Positions 29,613 through 45,699 are shown, counted from the first letter of the stretch. The stretch is DNA of 64,000 nt from Daphnia carinata (GCF_022539665.2 NC_081332.1:744001-808000), one strand, 5' to 3'. Notes: a model not told the origin generated them from the sequence alone. Translations and numbers: made by a program.

Positions 29613-30682
29613 ATGCAGTCAACGTTGAGAATTTGTAACATGCAGAACAGCAAGCCAAACGTTGCAGTTGGTTACCATCGACATAATCCAGGTGCTCACG
29701 TCCTCATCAGCCTCTCAGTTATCAATATTTTCCTTTGGCTACTGTGCACCACATTTTCAGTCAGTTCTTAAAAAACAATGTAGTTATACCTAAATAAAAA
29801 GTAGTTGCTATTTATACTAATTCACGTTCCCAAAAATATAATTATTTGTAGGCTATGATTTTGATTCGATTCAACTCACCCAATTCACTGATTCGGTTCG
29901 CTTCGCTCGATCTCATTAGTCCAGGAGTTTGGGGCTCACTTTTTTATGGCCTGGGTGGCCTTCTGGGTATCTGCGCCGCCTATGAAAGAAGACAGCCCAT
30001 GTAATAATGATAACAATATTCAAATTAACTCTTATTGATGATTATTGTTTACAGATTAGTGGGAACTTTGGTGCTGGCCATGTTATCCATCTTCAGTTCG
30101 TTGGGAATTGCGGCCGTCAGTGGGGCCATGGCCGTGTCACCTCGATTCCGTTCTTATAACAGTATGTATTTAAACGTTCAGTAATTGAGAACCATTCTAA
30201 TTGATCAAATTGAATAGATGCAATATGGCTAGGATTGGAGTGGACCCTGCTCATTTTGAGCATTTTCGGTTTTATTGTCAACTTGTCTGTCTTCGTGTCT
30301 GTTTCCGTACTCATTTGCCGGCCCTGTTGTCCAAATAATAGGAATCATAATGTTAGTATTTTTATGACCATTGTAAAATATTTAGTTTTACTCACTAAGA
30401 TTTGTAGCTGATGACTTTATATTGTTGCAGTATCATCAACGGCAGCAACTTCCTCCTGCTCCATTACCACCAAACTGTAACAACAATAACATTCATAATG
30501 GCAATTATGCATGTGCTGCAGAGATGGCAAACATGACTTTGGTACCACCACCTCCACTGGGATTTGTAATTAACCCACCAGTTGCCTCACAGCAAAGGCA
30601 ACTGCAGACAAGTCAACATCAGCAAAGTTATAATTCTTCTCCATTACCTCATGGGATCGTTGCCTCAGAAACGAATTTTTGA
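29613..30682 (+). CDS. Four-pass transmembrane protein with Gln/Pro/Asn-rich C-terminal tail
   Basis: Five exons join in frame: 29,613-29,759, 29,852-30,000, 30,055-30,161, 30,218-30,351 and 30,431-30,682, about 262 residues. Four hydrophobic segments are visible: VLISLSVINIFLWLLCTTF; GSLFYGLGGLLGICAAY; TLVLAMLSIFSSLGIAAVSG; and LLILSIFGFIVNLSVFVSVS. Both ends are probably cytosolic. After a Cys-rich CRPCCPNN stretch the tail is rich in Gln, Pro and Asn (RQQLPPAPLPPN, QQRQLQTSQHQQ). The topology recalls small four-pass families (MARVEL, MS4A-like), but I see no motif fixing the family and the tetraspanin CCG loop is absent. The function is unassigned. Confidence 0.75.
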
Positions 30683-31364
30683 GTTGCTTTGTACTTGAAA
30701 TTTAAGTCTTCATTCTGGTGTCATGCAAGTTTGATTGCTTTTAGCTCCTCCTAGTCATTTAAAATGTCTCTTATTATTGCCAACATGTGGCTTATGCTCA
30801 ATAGAAAACTCAACCAGCATCTTTTGCCTTGACAATTTCACAACAGAATGTTGGTTCTTTGTAGTGCAATATTTCTTGCCATAATTTTTAAAGATCTTAG
30901 AAAAAATAGCTTCATTTCCAAATTAACTTCATATACAACTAAACTTGTAATTATCCATATCAAAAGTAAAATTGGATAGACGGCCACGTGACCTCTTCAA
31001 TTCGTTACCTGATTGTCAATGTTCAATAACCACGCATCGATAATATCAAACTAAATGACTGATGGCGGAAACTACACCATCAAGGATTTTAGTTTCATAA
31101 CTACCTAACATTAGCACACAAATATTTCTACTAAAATGAATATTAATAGAAAAATGACAACCAGTTGAAATTTGGCCGCCAACTTTTATGTCGTCACACA
31201 AGATTAAAAAACGTTGCCACATTGTAATTTGATCCAGGTGTTTATTTTTTTTCTCGCGCAACATTGCCATTCTCTTACAAACTTCGGAAAAGATTTCGTT
31301 CTAGATTTTACATAAATACATTATTTTCTTTCTAACGACGTCCAGATATAACTATTCAATTGAA
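30683..31364. other. 3' UTR and convergent spacer
   Basis: AT-rich sequence between two convergent genes. It presumably holds both 3' UTRs and has no other recognisable feature. Confidence 0.5.
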
Positions 31365-32891
<1,527 letters not shown>

Positions 32892-33467
32892 TAGGTTAGC
32901 AACTTGTCTAACATTGTCTGTTGCTGTTGCCGATGTCCTGTGAAAATGTGAAAAATGAATTCAACGGTGTACCTTCCATTGTCTACCCTCATTGTTGCCA
33001 CTAGCAACCAATTCCTTGTTACTGCAACCCTCATCGACCATGACCATGCGGCTAATGACGTAATTTACAATTCTGCATCCTTCACCTACATTTAACAATA
33101 AACTCACCTGAAAAATGGATCGCAGAAAAAATCCTGAAAAAAAGAATTAAACAAAGCCATGAACCATCCGAGCCTGGCACGTCTTTACTTGGGCACCGTC
33201 TGCAACCGACTGACCGAACGAGCCACCCCGACGTTGGTTCACTCAGACGTAAATAATCAATACATGGTGAAAAATACCGAATCAAAATGACCCAGTTGAA
33301 GACTCAACCATCAAGGTCGATGCGGGTGCTAAGAAAACGAATACACAATAGATCCACTTTTTTCCACTTCCAAACGATCGATCGGCCAATGTAATCATTC
33401 TTTTCCTTTCAAAATGTTACATCAAGGCTTCATGACATGTGGGAGCGTGGTGGTACAGTTTCTGTTT
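32892..33467. other. Probable 5' exons of the katanin-like gene and short spacer
   Basis: The short GT-AG-bounded exon near 33,110-33,135 (DFFCDPFF) could splice in frame to the next exon; the start codon further upstream is not resolved. Confidence 0.4.
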
Positions 33468-34088
<621 letters not shown>

Positions 34089-34234
34089 TCTGGATATTTT
34101 TGACCTATTGAAAATGCGAAATAATTTTATTTAGTAACAGTGTCAAAAATATTAAAGTTTCAATATCAATGTAAAAGGAAACGTCACTCACTTTATCGGT
34201 CAGCAGGCAATGTGTTTTCAGCAATGGCGGAAAC

Positions 34235-34242
34235 GGGAAAGG
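34235..34242 (-). promoter_or_regulatory. Possible TOP-like tract of the FUBI-eS30 gene
   Basis: CCTTTCCC on the minus strand about 150 bp upstream of the ATG, before a non-coding first exon that could end near 34,195. Ribosomal protein mRNAs usually begin with such a tract; the actual start site is not shown. Confidence 0.35.
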
Positions 34243-34299
34243 CTGGAGAAGACAAGCACAATAGGGGAAGGAAGCTCCGTTGCCAAGTAAAACCTAATT

Positions 34300-35173
34300 G
34301 AAAACCCAAACTTATTTTATTTTATTGTAAATCTGAAGAAACTCTAAATAAATAAATATGTTCTTAGTAAAAATATAGCGCAAATAAAATTTTCATAATA
34401 ATTAATTTTTCACCGTGACGTTTTATAAAAATGAAAGTTATTTTAGTTTGTACCACTATTACATTAACGCTATTGACAATCCCTAAAAACAGCAGTCCAT
34501 ACAAAGAAGAATCTGAGAAGTAGACTTGGTTACATTATGATTCATTAATTTTATTCATTATTCTTATTTTACGTTAAAGCTGATCTACAAATGATAAGCA
34601 GCAACTTTCGATTTGTTTAAATATAAATATTAAAAAATACACAATCGTTTTCGGTAGCAATCCATTGAATCTACCCAATGCTTACATGTCTCAAATTTCG
34701 CGATTAAAATTATATTTGACTTATTTATCAGTTTTTTTTTTACTATTTCATAGAGGCCTCTTTCAATAACAAGGCAAACTCCTCATCACGTAACCGATTT
34801 CGCAATCAAATGGTATCTTAACACAGTGAAAAAAACACAATTTAAAGTCGTTCCCGCAGCATTTTATTAGGACAGACAGATTGAAATCATGACAAGCCGC
34901 CCAAGAATGATATATTAAACAAAATTAGCAAACAAAGTTTTTTTTGATAGTTGATCTTGATTTGTCGTTATTTTCTTTTGATGAAAATTTGCTGATTAAA
35001 ACGACTCAATAATAATTCTGAGACTGTTGTTGTTGTTTTTGCTGCTGTAGGATGTGAGAAACGTTCAGGTTTCTTGAGAATGATGAAATGTTGCTATGGA
35101 AAATCCAAGTTTTCCCCGGATAGAGCTTTAATTAGTATTATGAACAAGAATTGTAATTCCTAAGTAGGCGTGT
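34300..35173. other. Intergenic plus eIF1A 3' UTR
   Basis: Very AT-rich sequence without a recognisable gene. The portion near 35,000-35,173 is likely the eIF1A 3' UTR. Confidence 0.5.
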
Positions 35174-35799
35174 TCATATGTCGTTAATGTCGTCATCTTC
35201 GCCGGAACCAGAGTCGTCGCCGAATTCGATATCATCGTCTAAGCCGTCGTCGACAAAGTTGACAGTGTCTGTGACCTTCACTGAATCTGGGATTTCACCG
35301 TAGGTCTTCAAGTTACGGGCTTCATCAGCATTGTACTTGAGGATAACGTCAGCTTTGGCATCTTGGTAGTCTCTGAGACCGACCAGAATAATATCTCCTT
35401 GATTGATCCAGACCTATTTAAAAAACAAACATAATTGAGAATGAGCAAAATGTTTAGAAGGGTATCAAACTCGAGACTGACCTTCTTTCTGAGCTTCCCT
35501 CTGATGTGGCAAAGTCTCTTGATGCCATCAAAGCACATAGCCTCCAACCTGCCGTTTCCCAGCATTTTCGTCACTTGTGCGTACTCTTGGCCATCCTCCT
35601 TGAAGATCAATTCTCTTTTCTCGGCTTCATTCTCGTTCTTTCCCCTCCTACGATTTTTACCTCCCTTACCTATTAGACACAAAAGGGATGAAGAGAAAGT
35701 AAATGCCAAATCAAAAAACCAATCCAATAGCCAAATCTACTTAAAAAGATGTTCACGTAACGCGCTGAATATTGAAAACTCACCTTTATTCTTGGGCAT
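35174..35799 (-). CDS. EIF1AX: Translation initiation factor eIF1A
   Basis: Three exons: 35,799-35,784 (MPKNK), 35,669-35,482 and 35,413-35,174. The product has the conserved basic N-terminal tail ([18 protein letters not shown]), an OB-fold ([53 protein letters not shown]) and the long acidic C-terminal tail ending GEDDDINDI. eIF1A binds the 40S A site and promotes scanning and start-codon selection. Length (about 147 residues) and domain order are canonical. Confidence 0.97.
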
Positions 35800-36079
35800 G
35801 TTGAATCTCGCTGTGAAAACTTATAAAAAGCAGAGATTTCGACACACACATATGTCTCGCCACGCCAGTCACTTTACAATGGACGTGAAAAAGGAAGCAA
35901 AAAGGAATGAAACACTTCTGCCTGACGACGACATGGTTGCCATATCGCGTACATTAAAACATTTTTTTATTATGTTTTCGATTTTTATATTTTTATTACT
36001 ATTCGAACATACGGAGGTATAATTCATTTTAGAGCACGAAAATAGCGTGCAAAAAATAGAGATATTCATGCATACACGA

Positions 36080-37891
36080 TTATAGGATTCGATCCCAACG
36101 CCAAACTGTCGCGTCATCACACACGCAGAGCAATACGTGCCCATTACGACTGAGTGCCGTCTGTCGAATGGCCGTAACGCATTTTGGATGTGTCAAAACT
36201 AAATGGCGAGATGCCATGGGGTCATCAGTATCGAGATCCCATACAAAAGTCTTGCCAACTTGATTACCTAACGCCATAACCTGTATTTCAAATGAACATA
36301 ATTAGACTAGATTTTTTAAATTAACGTGAAGTCGTAGCTAAACAAGAGTACGTTGAATTACGAGCTATTTAGATATATGAAAACCAAAAATTACTTTGTT
36401 CCACGAATCCAACGAGAATCGCATGAACCAGATGTCACATTCGCGATAGTCGAACCGGTGAAGAACCGTTACTGCATTATTGTTCATGACTCGAATTCCA
36501 TTGTTTGCCAAACGGCCAGGTCGCCAACAAACGATGGTATTTTCACACGACTAGACGGTGAAGACATAAATGGAATTTAGATGTTGTCGGATAATTTAAG
36601 GCAAAGCACGAAAAGTACCTTGGAGAGGACGAAATCGCCGAGCCAGCGGACGCAATCGACGTAATTCCTGTGGATGTCACGAGTGGAGAAATTGGGGAAA
36701 TTTTCCTGGACGGTGGCGAACGGCCTGGAACTTTTACTGGGCGCGAACGTGTAGGAATCGCCGATAGCTTTCTCGATGGCGTCCGTGTCGAGTCGCCAGA
36801 ATTTCAGCGAGTGATCCATTCCGCACGAGATAACCCGGCGACCCTCCAGGTCGAAATCGGCGCTGAGCACTTCGTCCCGGTGCCCTTCGACACCGCCGAA
36901 AATGGCGATGCACTGATCGGTTCGAATGTTCCACAGTCGAAGTGCGTGATCCTTGGAAACGGACAGAAGCAAATTGGGGTCGGTCGGGTGGAATTTCAGT
37001 TCGTTGATGGCGTGTCCGTGACCTTTTTTTGAAAATCGCAAATGAACCAAAATGCATTTTGTGCCTGAGAATTCTGTGAATGCCAGTTAATGTCTGTAGT
37101 TTTGAGTATTTTTCTCCAATTTTATGAGTTCTGGAATCAGGTGTGTAACAGTAATTTGGGTACCATCTGGAATACATACCAACATAATGCTTGATGCTGC
37201 TCATTGTGGCTGGACTAATTATTCGAACAATGCCCCTGGAGCCGGCAGCTGCCAAAATGGGTTTCCCAGATTCTTCATCATAGGACCAAGCACAGGTGTA
37301 GAAGTTTTCTTCTGGCTATTGAGCACATGATCATCAACGATTGAAAAGAATGGAAACATATCCCAAGGTACCTACATCAGGGTCTGCATATGTCTGAAGC
37401 AGCTTTATCCCACCAGTTTCAGGGCATTCATAAACTGATATCCTGTGGCTGCCAACTGTGGCAAAAACAAGTGGTTGGCCCTCTCTAAGTAAGTGGTTGA
37501 ATTGTACACCAAACAAAGGTTGGCCATGATCCTCTTTGATGAAAGAACTAACAACTGGAAAATTAGATGTGATAGTCAGGAATGATAAAGGATGTGATCA
37601 ACAACCTAAATTTGTAGTTGATTTTTGGAATTTTAGAGCCCTTTTTTCTGCCAGGTTTGCCACGTTTTTTGGGTTTCAAAGTCGGAGTGTCACTTCTCGA
37701 GGCAGTGTCCAACGTGGAAGAACTGCCTATGCTGCTGGCAGTATCTTCCTGTGATGATTACCAAAAATTGAAGAATAAATGTCTTTGACTTGTTTATTAA
37801 TGCCATATTTTAAAGAACATACCATATCGTCTCCTGACAGGTCGGCATTGTCGATGGATTCAGCTTGTTCGGTGGATCGTTTCGATGTCAT
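36080..37891 (-). CDS. eed: Polycomb repressive complex 2 subunit EED (esc homologue)
   Basis: This WD40 protein binds EZH2 and reads H3K27me3, stimulating PRC2 in the nucleus. The start at 37,891 gives [20 protein letters not shown], followed by a Lys-rich low-complexity stretch ([15 protein letters not shown]). The WD40 body has [125 protein letters not shown] and the C-terminal [14 protein letters not shown] and [13 protein letters not shown]. These match metazoan EED closely. An upstream in-frame ATG at 37,915 is possible, but an acceptor-like CAG near 37,919 suggests that region is 5' UTR. Confidence 0.95.
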
Positions 37892-37919
37892 AATACAACT
37901 AAGGAATTGTTTCACACAC

Positions 37920-39609
37920 CTGAAAATGCAGCTCTAGGAATGTTAATGTAATATTGTGTCTTTTTAGTTATTTATTTGTAATATTCTTATTATTGGCCTC
38001 GTTGCGTTTCGAAAGAGACTATAAACAATGCCGACGATGCCTTCCCGCCTAGATTGTCCCTCTTTTGACAAGTATCGGAACTATGTGTTAAGAACATATT
38101 TTTTTTTCTAAAAAAATATACACGCGTGCGTGACCAAGAAAGAAAGATCTTGTCAAGCGAAACAAACACTTTGGACCATATGGTCGAGTTACAAAGGATG
38201 TGTAATGATTTGAGCAAATATAATATCATTTATTTAAGGAAACGTTTTTACGATTGGTGCAGAGTTACACGGCCTTCTTTTATTATTGCGGAATCTAAGG
38301 TTGCAGTTGCCTTTTCGGTGGTGAAATCTGAAGTCTTTTTCCGCCATGCAAACGGGGAAAAAAGGGAGCATTGAGGGTGAAAATTGCAGAAAAGAGAAGC
38401 TAAAAATAGAGCCAAACTTGGTGGAAGCAGGGCGGAACGAGAGCCGTTTTGTATCAGTAGTTTTGCACTAAAAGCATTCAGTTTTTCCAGGAAAAATAAA
38501 GTGTCATGAACTAAAACTGTCACTGGATGGCAGAAACGCTATGGTATTTCTTTGTTTTCTCTTTATAGTCAAGAACGTTTTCGTTTATGGATGTGACAAC
38601 CGGTTCAGCTACCACCTAACGGCATCTGTGTGCAACTTTTGCAAACCACCTTGCCGAGGGGGAGGTGAATAGAAACCGCCAAAGTTAAGATGCAGAAACG
38701 TGCTTTTAATCTTCTTGATCGCAAAGAAGCACCGGTTTGTTTTTTCAAGGTCAAAAATGTGATTCAAAATTTTTAAGTAAAATGAAACCAAATATAGAAA
38801 TTCTCAATTTTATTGTTCCACCGAGAAAAAAAAAAAGTTACACGAACGAGAAATGATTTTCTTCCAATAGTGGTAGTATAAACATTGACGACAAAAATAA
38901 GCCGTTGATATGGCTAAATTAATAATAATTTCTAGCAAAAAATGTCTTTTTATATTCTAAGGACTTTTCTTTTGTGTATGTTTTTAGCTAGAAAAGAAGA
39001 AATAAAAGAGGAATTTCATTCAGCTGCTGATTTGGCTGAGAGAATTCACGTGAAATAAACCAAAAAAAAAAATACTAAAAAAATAAACAGGTTTGTACTT
39101 GGTCCGTAGCGCCACGCTCAACTAGAGGCCCCGCCCTTTTTCCCGAAAAGCGGGGAGCCTTCTTCACAACACGCACAACCTGCTGTTCGACACAAACAGC
39201 AAATTCTTGACATTCAAACGAACTTGAAAAATCTCATTCCTCACCAAGGACAAACACTTGATCGCTATTTGATAATTATTGTATAAGAAGAAACAATGGA
39301 GTTTTTGTCGTCACGAAGAAGCTCTACATCATCATTACCTCATTTTAATAGCAAAAAAATGTGATTGGTCGCCTATATATTTTTTCATTGTCTCGCACTT
39401 TGCAGACACTAGAAAATATGTGGCTAAAAATAATTTTCCACAATTTTTTTTTTTTGAATCCTGATTTCTTTTTTTCTGCAAGATTCTTTTCATGGGGAAG
39501 GGGGTATTAGGTGTAAAATTATCAACCTAAATTGTATCCTAACTCTCGATGCTTTTTTAGCCTATTCCGTATTTTTTTTTTTTTGTTTTTAATTAGCAAT
39601 ATTCCAGTG
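37920..39609. other. Spacer between EED and headcase
   Basis: Contains the headcase 3' UTR and AT-rich sequence. Short open frames here have no family resemblance. Confidence 0.5.
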
Positions 39610-41907
39610 TTAAATAGTGGGAGGTGTGGCGATGGCGTGTTGTTCCCGACCGGAAGATCGAAAGAGCTGGAACACGCTAGGCAGTGGCTTAACAAAATGG
39701 TGATCGTGACTGGCGCAGTGAGGACACGATAAATCGCGACTGTACTGCGAAAAGTTCTGGTATCTTTGCTCCGGCTGCACCACTAATCCGCTGCATTGAT
39801 TACACTAACCCAAAAAATGCATTTTAACATCTTATTAAAAAAAAAAAGGAAAAATGAAAACATACCCTGAGGCGTTCGGGGCAACATGGAGTGCCAGCAA
39901 AAACGTCATAAGAGTACAATGTGCCGAGAATAAACGAACCGCCGTTCCACGGCGTCCTGCACGACCGGCATCGCAACGTGCACGTCCAACCCTCCAGACA
40001 CGACTTAAAAAAATAAATAAATAAAATAAAAAGTTGATGTGAAACTAAAAATAATACACTCACCATGCAAACAGCGCTTAAATATTGCTGACGTCCTTCC
40101 GAAGTCACCTGTAATATTTCAAAAACAAAATCGTGATAACACACGAGTTAAAGGCGGAGCTTTAGAAAAAAAAAACGTGAGAGCTAAACCGGTTAAAAGC
40201 GGATCTGCACAAAATTGACCTTGGCCAAGCTACGCAACAATCCGCGTCTGAGCCATTACTCCACGTGCCGTTTCAATTCTAATTTACTATCGTCGGATCA
40301 ATATTTTGTTTTTCAAGGTCACTTTGAGAGCTTTCTCATGCACGCATGACTAAAAGGAAAAAAGAAAAAAGAGACTTACGGGAATGCAGGCCTTGGAGTA
40401 CTGCTTGGGCGAGAGGAAGAAGGTGCCGTCAATGAGCGGATATCGGTCGTAAATCTGCATCGCGTTCTGGCAGACGACGCAGAACGTTTTCGACATTTTA
40501 GCTGTGGCTAAATTTGACAAAATGAAACAACGAATATCATCGTTGCCGTAGCTGCCCTCATCTTCCATCTAAAAAATAAATTGAAAGAATTAACATTTTT
40601 TTTTATTTTTAAATAGAAAAACAAGAAATGCCGGTGCTAGTGTTCCAGTTCATTCACATTCGTCTCAATTTACAAAAGGGCGAACTTTGCTCGCAGGCGA
40701 TAACCTTTAGTCGAAAATGGTAACATTTTAAAACTGTGTGGGCTGGCAAAATTCCTTTTCAAATATCTGTGAGGAATGAGTCTGTGCCCTAAGAGGGCAG
40801 GTAACGTTACCATAGCGACAAGAGCCCCCACGTGCAGAAGAAATTTTTTTAGCCCTCCCCTCCCCACACATGACCTTGATACCAAAGAGGAACCCTCCTG
40901 TCTATTGCGACCCAGGCAGCGAGGGGAAGGCCATGACTGACTGACTGACTTACTTTAATGTGATAAGAGTTGAGCTTGTGGCGTGGTAACGCATTGAATG
41001 AACTAAAGTTGGCCCGATGAACAAAAAGTCCACTATTTCCCGATCCCCGCCTGCGAATTTCCAAAACATTTAAGTACAAAAAAAAACAAAAACAAAAGAA
41101 TAAAGTTAAATACCTTTCACGTTCGTTGGTGCTACTCGTTCGTTTATTCTTATTATTGCTTAGCACAAAGACGGGCGCACCGTTGCCATTAGCTCCCAAT
41201 GAAGACGAGGCGGCTGTTTCTGGCGGCGAACTCGAACCCGAAGAAGAAGCCGTCGAGCCCGTCGACGACAGACTATTGGCTCGATGACGCATTTGATTGT
41301 TCATCATCAGCTGGGCGGCACTATTATTGCTACTATTACTGCTACTACTGGGTTTAGGATGCACAGCTTGCGAGACAACTGGCAATTTCGCCAATGATTT
41401 ACGGCCGCGTTGCTGTCTGTTCTTTTGTTGTTGTTGTTGTTCTTCGCCAACAACAGCCGTTTCAATTGCCAACGGTTTCTTTGCCGGCTGCCATTCGCAA
41501 TCTTTGCGCAAATGGCCGCGTCCGCACATGCACCCGCAGGCCTGTAACATTTTCCAATTTTTGATTCGTTCGAGAAAAATAAATAAAAACAAACTCACCT
41601 TGTAGGCCAAATCGTATCCTTTTTTGGTCCACAAATTCTGACATCGCTGACGCTCCGACCAGCTGCGGGCGCGGCCGCAACTACGCAAATAGTGCAAAAT
41701 GGACGATTCCCACTGGTCGAAGCACTGGCGATGCATCAATCCACTGGACGTGCAAAGCTCGTTATTGCACAGCACCTTGACAGCATCACATTCACCGTCT
41801 TCAGACAACTCGTTGTCGACTTCTCTCGATGTTAGGCCGCCGTCAACGAGCGACAGGCAGCCGGCCGGTGTGCAACATTCTCCATTTTGAATCGACTTGT
41901 TGGGCAT
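39610..41907 (-). CDS. hdc: Headcase (HECA) homologue
   Basis: Headcase is a conserved cytoplasmic regulator of adult progenitor and tracheal cell behaviour in Drosophila (family knowledge). Approximate exons: 41,907-41,600; 41,543-41,114; 41,050-40,955; 40,570-40,382; 40,109-40,065; 40,003-39,865; 39,762-39,610. The N-terminal Cys-rich headcase domain includes KVLCNNELCTSSGLMHRQCF, WESSILHYLRSCGRARSW, LWTKKGYDLAYK and CGCMCGRGHLRKDCEW. A Gln/Ser/Asn-rich linker follows, with Gln and Ser/Asn runs from trinucleotide repeats. The C-terminal Cys/His-rich domain has FCVVCQNAMQIYDRYPLIDG, LEGWTCTLRCRSCRTPW, GTLYSYDVFAGTPCCPERL and LSCPHCASHDHHFVKPLPSV. All joins I checked keep frame. Confidence 0.93.
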
Positions 41908-44900
41908 TTCTTGTCGACTTTCTTATTTCTCATACAAAACAAAACATTTGAAACTAACGGCACTTTAAGTTAACAACAACCTTTGTCAGTGATCTGCGCA
42001 TGATCACCAACAGGAAACTCACTTTTTTTTTCTTTCTATTTCGAAAAGAGGGGGGAAAAAAGGGGGAAAGGGGGGGATTTGGCGTTTCCGACGGATGGCG
42101 GCTGCTGTGATGTTCACCCAACAGCCGATCGGCAGAGACTGAAGAACATGAGGCTGGTCACGTTCACCATCATAGTAATTCGTCCTTCTACCAACGCCAC
42201 CTGGTGCAAGAAATTTTCAATGTTTCTCGACATTTCTCGATGAAACCTTTTTTCGGCTTTATGAGACTTTGTGCTATTTAAATTAATTACACACAAAGTT
42301 GATTTCAATGTGTAGTCGAGAAGAAAAAAAACGTTCGTTGCAAATAAGCACATTGTGTGCGAAGTATTTTTGGCGAAAGAATGGCCGTTGCTGTGCCAGG
42401 CCAGTGTTATCACTCGTTTCGCACTTATTTCTCATTGGCGGATGCAGAAACGTGTCTCACTCGCACACTACGGCAATAATTGTCACGACACGATTAATTT
42501 TTTTTTCTTTTTTAATACAAAAAAAAAAAAATGGCGCCGACAGGAAATGTGGCGAATACGAGGGGGAGGACAAAATTTCAACTGTTTTTTTATCGTGTTT
42601 TTACCGGGAACGTAGAATAATGTGTTTTTTTTGTTTTCCCCCCTTTTTTTCTTTGCTGTTTAGTTAGGGCCTACATTTCCGGTTGTCGCCATTTTTCTGC
42701 AAACTTTCAGAGCACACAGACCGGTTAAAAAAAGTATGCACACAGAGTTGAATTATTATTCAGATTTAAACGGTCTTGACCTAGATCAATGTCGGTGAAC
42801 GTGTAAAAGTTCATTGGACTACTTTTACTTCTCCTCCACGTGTTGATGTGGTTTACATTCCAACGTATTTCTTTTTCTTATTCTATTTTGGAAGAACATT
42901 TTTCAAAGAGGTGTTTGCTCTATTATAGAAAAAAAAGTACAACATGCAACCGTTCGTGTTTTGTTATTTGTTGTATAGTATTTTCTGTGCCGGACGCCAT
43001 CTGCTGAACGTTCGTGTTGGTCTAATTTGCATAACGAATGGCGTCAGACACGAGTATACATCCAACTTATTGTATTGTTCATTTAACATAATCCTGCCAA
43101 CGTAATATACCCCACGTTTTCAACCCTTTTGAATAGACAAAAGTTTTTAGCAAAAATCCAAGTCTGTTTTGGGTACCCAAAAATAAAAGTTTTGGAGGGA
43201 GAGCGAAACAAACAGCCACTCTGCGTGAATTGAATGTCAAATGTTGGCATGACATCAAACCGGCAACAAAACAAAAGACTATCAGTTCGAAAGAGTTTGA
43301 TTACCATTACCACTATTGCATTTGTTTTGATTGATTGACACGAGATTAGACAGAAAACATCAATTCGTTTCAACACAGCCGACCATCGCTGCAAGGATGA
43401 AAATGAGTTTTCCTTTTCTTTTCGAAAAAATAATATGTTTATGATAGACCTGTTTCTAGACGGACATTGAATACGTTTAAACAAGTTTTTCTATTTAAAT
43501 GTGTCGTTTGGAGAACTTTCCCGAAAGGTGAAGAAATACCAACGCGATTGTTAACGCTACGTAATCAGAAATTTTCAAAAATAAGACAGTGAACTTTATG
43601 GGAAATTGCCCAACCGACATAGCTCATTGAACGGATTTGGACGAATTTAATTTGCATAAGGAGCGAAACGAACGAAGAAAATAATCAAATCATTTTGGGA
43701 AAACGGTTTTACTTCTTCGTCGCACGAGGGGGAGAGGTAGGGTAGAACAGACTCGATCCCCCTCGGGCAATAGCCCTGATGATGAACAAGACGAAAGAAG
43801 AAAAAAAAAACGCCACGTGGAAAGGACCGCCCCCTTTTCGGGTCTTCCCTACCTCTACTTGGATATGTGCGTCGTAGTATTTCTCGCCCAGTTCATTTAT
43901 AGCCGGGGTGGGGGAGATACGAGCGCCACGTGGAGGCGATCGTTGCAACTATCGATTTTTTTTTTTGTTTTTCTTTTATTTATATATTTTTGTATGTTCC
44001 ATTCTTTGTTGGGGTGTGGGTTATATTTTACGCCTTTTTTCTTATCCTCTTCGAAAGTTCGGCACGTGGAGTCCTCACAATTCCCGAAATGACGTCACCG
44101 ATTTCTTTTACAATCAACCTGTGGATAAAGACAATTGCTGTTGAATACGGAACTATTATGTTTCAAAAATCTGAGAATGCGGAAACCTTTGTATTAAAAA
44201 CCATATGGAAAAAGAATGTTGATATATTTTTTTTGGTAACTCGTATTCCCCGACCAAAAAGTTGTTATAAAAGAGGGGGGACGGATGCTGGTTTCAATTG
44301 TATTGAGCAAGGCCCAGAAAAGGGGGAGCCGGTGTCATGGCTGCCTGTCTATACCGGACAATTCCCATCCCTCTTTCTATTCTAGTCTATAATAAATGTA
44401 GGCCTATAGTAGGAAAACTCTGAATAGGATCGATATTTTAAAAACCGGTGTGTTTCTATTTTCATTCTAGACAGTCTATTGGATGACGAGTCTTTTTTTA
44501 AGGAAATAAATGGAAAATTCTAGTTTTTATCGGATACCGAACCCTTCGGCACGTGTAGACGGACACACACTGATATCACCCGGCCGATTTGGAGGGCAAA
44601 TCTTAAGCTCGAGTCTGGGAAAAAGAGAAGTAAAATGCATATCTTTAAGGGAAAAACAAGATTCATTTGTTTGTATTTAATTTCTTGAACTATCCGTAGG
44701 GGGAGACTATAGAATGTCTCATACGATCGAGGAGTTGGTGGTTCTCCGTCATTGAGGTACATTTTCAAAGTTTCATGAATTTCTAATGAATCGGATGCCT
44801 CACGCTATTCAAACTTCATGTGTTGCGCGTACAAATGCGTAGAACTTTTAACTATTTGACTTGCCCCAGGAGAAACTTTTGTGTTTGTAGAGGGCCTCCG

Positions 44901-45690
44901 TTGTTAGATACAAGGGTCTGGGAAAGTTTACAAGAAAACTCCTTCGAGAACACACCCCACACTGACTGGCTATTACCGTCTGGCAAGGGCAGACTCTCTC
45001 CTCCTCCTCCTCCCTTTGTCGTAATAAAGAAGAAAAGTTTGGCATTTACCCCAAAAAGAGAAGGGGAGCCTCAGGGAAATTTCTTAAAAAAAAAAAAATG
45101 ACATGTGCCTTTATCAGTGTAAGCCATTGGTTAACCTATTACTGAACGCTTTCTTTTTTATCTTTTGCGTTGGACATTTTTTCTGTTTAATTTCTATTAA
45201 ATTTGCTGAAGCGACCGTTAGACGGCGTTTCATTGTTTTCCGTTTTTAGCACTAGATGGAAAACAGGTATTTTGCAACTCCCGCAATGTGTCCAGTAGAT
45301 TTTGCTGTGAAATTTAATTACCTGCTAATAAAAAAGAGGCATTTTGTTTTCTCCTGCCTGTATGATTTCGAACCCCAGCGAGTCTTAATTCAGTCGGAAC
45401 GGGGATGAACAATTCGACAGTTGTTTCGGTTAAAATAATATTCTTGTAAATTTTTCCCTGTCCAGATGGCCACAGAAACACTGTGAAAGTTAAAATGATC
45501 TATAAAAATGGACAATGCATATAGATGATGGAATAACTTGTGAAGAAATTCTTTCCTTTTTTCTCGTTGAAATTTTCCGAGACAGCTGCCAGTGTAGGGG
45601 AGCCGTTGGCCGTCCCAATGGTAGATCGGTGTCAGATTACAAAGGCCGACATCCCTTCCTAAATAGAAAATCCTGTATACAGCGGACGCT
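41908..45690. other. Upstream region of headcase, no gene seen
   Basis: AT-rich DNA with homopolymer runs, a G-rich patch at about 42,046-42,080, CACGTG/CACGTGG-type motifs (for example near 43,814 and 43,928) and a (CTC)n tract near 45,000. Open frames such as 43,930-44,385 are low-complexity and unlike any family. It could hold headcase 5' exons or enhancers, but nothing shows that directly. Confidence 0.4.
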
Positions 45691-45699
45691 TCCGGCGTT

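Noticed and set aside
36670-37032. Long plus-strand open frame
   Set aside because: It is the antisense of conserved EED WD40 exons.
41297-41605. Leu/Cys-rich plus-strand open frame
   Set aside because: Antisense of the headcase Ser/Asn/Gln repeat exon.
43930-44385. 151-codon open frame upstream of headcase
   Set aside because: Low-complexity, Phe-rich from T-tracts, with overlapping alternative frames and no family resemblance.
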